IMG/VR virus record: IMGVR_UViG_3300005355_000018
Coordinates: 1-28,559 of that record
DNA from: a virus
Strand: one strand, 5' to 3'
Length of the DNA stretch: 28,559 nucleotides
Shown here: positions 28,121 to 28,559 of the stretch, one piece after another
How positions within the stretch are numbered: position 1 is the stretch's first letter
Layout: every line of letters begins with the position of its first letter
Notes under the pieces: model-generated
Database searches by the model: none
What the model was told of the DNA's origin: nothing
The model's input: the letters and a program-made list of their open reading frames with translations, nothing else
Program-made: the position numbers and the translations under genes

Positions 28121-28539
28121 TATGACAGCGGCTTGACGAACAGCACGGCGACAATGACATCACCGGCGGTCGCCGCACCCGTCGTGCCGACATAAATATC
28201 AATGTCGGTTGTTGGCGGCAGCACTGCCGCCGCCAACGGAAACACCAACTCGCTGCCGGCCGCTTCCGCCAGCACGTTTTGCAGATTACCGGAGGTGCCG
28301 ACCGCCGGCACGGTGCCGCCCGTCGCCACATAGCTGACGCCGAGAACCGGCGTGCCGCCGGTTACCGCCGTCACCACCCGCGAGGCAACGCCGAGGATGA
28401 GGGCCCCGGCCGGGATGGTGCCGATCTTGGTCGCTGCGGGTGTGTCCGCAGCGGTCAGGGTATGACGGCCGACGATCGCCTGTGTGGCGTTGGTAAAGTT
28501 ATCGCGGGCCGGCGTGTTGGTCATCAGGTTAGCAACCAT
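28120..28539 (-). CDS. Capsid decoration-like protein (139 aa)
   Basis: An Ala/Thr/Gly/Val-rich beta protein: KIGTIPAGALILGVASRVVT, then TGGTPVLGVSYVATGG and ending TAGDVIVAVLFVKPL. Phage proteins encoded just after the major capsid often show this 'G-x-I-P-A-G-A-x-I ... V-x-x-A ... T-A-G-x-V-x-V' pattern and are thought to decorate or stabilise the head. AAAGGAACAG lies before the ATG. It is the first late gene visible; the capsid gene is expected just beyond the right edge. Confidence 0.7.
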   Translation of the reverse strand: MVANLMTNTPARDNFTNATQAIVGRHTLTAADTPAATKIGTIPAGALILGVASRVVTAVTGGTPVLGVSYVATGGTVPAVGTSGNLQNVLAEAAGSELVFPLAAAVLPPTTDIDIYVGTTGAATAGDVIVAVLFVKPLS

Positions 28540-28559
28540 GGTTCTGTTCCTTTCTCTAT

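Noticed and set aside
1-28559. Integrase, attachment site or transposase
   Set aside because: None of the translated genes shows tyrosine- or serine-recombinase or DDE motifs, so lysogeny cannot be claimed from this window.

Overview
This window reads as the main part of a GC-rich tailed-phage (podovirus-type) genome, or an intact prophage, of an alphaproteobacterial host. It is densely packed. Genes run in long operons joined by ATGA, TGATG, TAATG or GTGA overlaps. Many products belong to phage families: P22 gp10-like tail protein, tail adaptor, tail fibre, CHAP-type endolysin, holin-like protein, ERF, YqaJ exonuclease, NinB and HNH nucleases. I see no integrase, tRNA, rRNA, insertion sequence or CRISPR array. 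Large terminase, portal and major capsid are not in the window. They probably lie beyond its two ends, which would meet if the genome is circular or terminally redundant. The alphaproteobacterial host is inferred from overall composition and from a VPLPA/PEP-CTERM-type protein; it is not proven.

Layout. (1) 1-7836, minus strand: one operon of nine genes. It encodes two small Pro/Gly-rich or Cys-containing proteins, a 56-residue membrane protein, a GNAT-like protein, a PAPS-reductase-like PP-loop protein, a 1440-residue Gly-rich mosaic with an M15 peptidase domain, a 265-residue Pro/Gly-rich protein, a small-terminase-like protein and an HNH nuclease cut by the window edge. (2) 7840-10350, accessory island: a plus-strand cell-surface PEP-CTERM-type protein with its own promoter and tandem hairpins, a tiny membrane protein, a zinc-ribbon protein on the minus strand with a probable leaderless start, and a lysine-rich AT-hook protein. 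(3) 10357-12763, minus operon behind a perfect operator palindrome: three small hypotheticals, a mini membrane protein, the DNA deazaguanine transferase DpdA, an XRE regulator and a short protein. (4) 12764-13217: a gene-free, palindrome-rich stretch. (5) 13218-14333, minus: an HTH regulator, a coiled-coil protein and a nuclease-like protein. (6) 14524-17829, plus: the early recombination operon (ERF, YqaJ exonuclease, NinB, HNH) followed by five tiny genes. (7) 17819-28539, minus: the late operon, running from head and connector proteins through tail hub, fibres and three ejection-type proteins to holin, spanin-region and endolysin genes.

Working picture. Regions 5 and 6 diverge from a control region (14334-14523) with two promoters and nested dyads, much like a lysis-lysogeny or early switch. 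A shared GTCAC-N5-GTGAC operator, often preceded by TTGG, recurs in three separate intergenic regions and may tie the early operon, the zinc-ribbon gene and the 7.8-kb operon to one regulator. DpdA, and possibly the PP-loop protein, would modify phage DNA against host nucleases. The PEP-CTERM-type gene has the architecture of a moron that alters the host surface. All functions come from reading motifs by eye; no database search was run.
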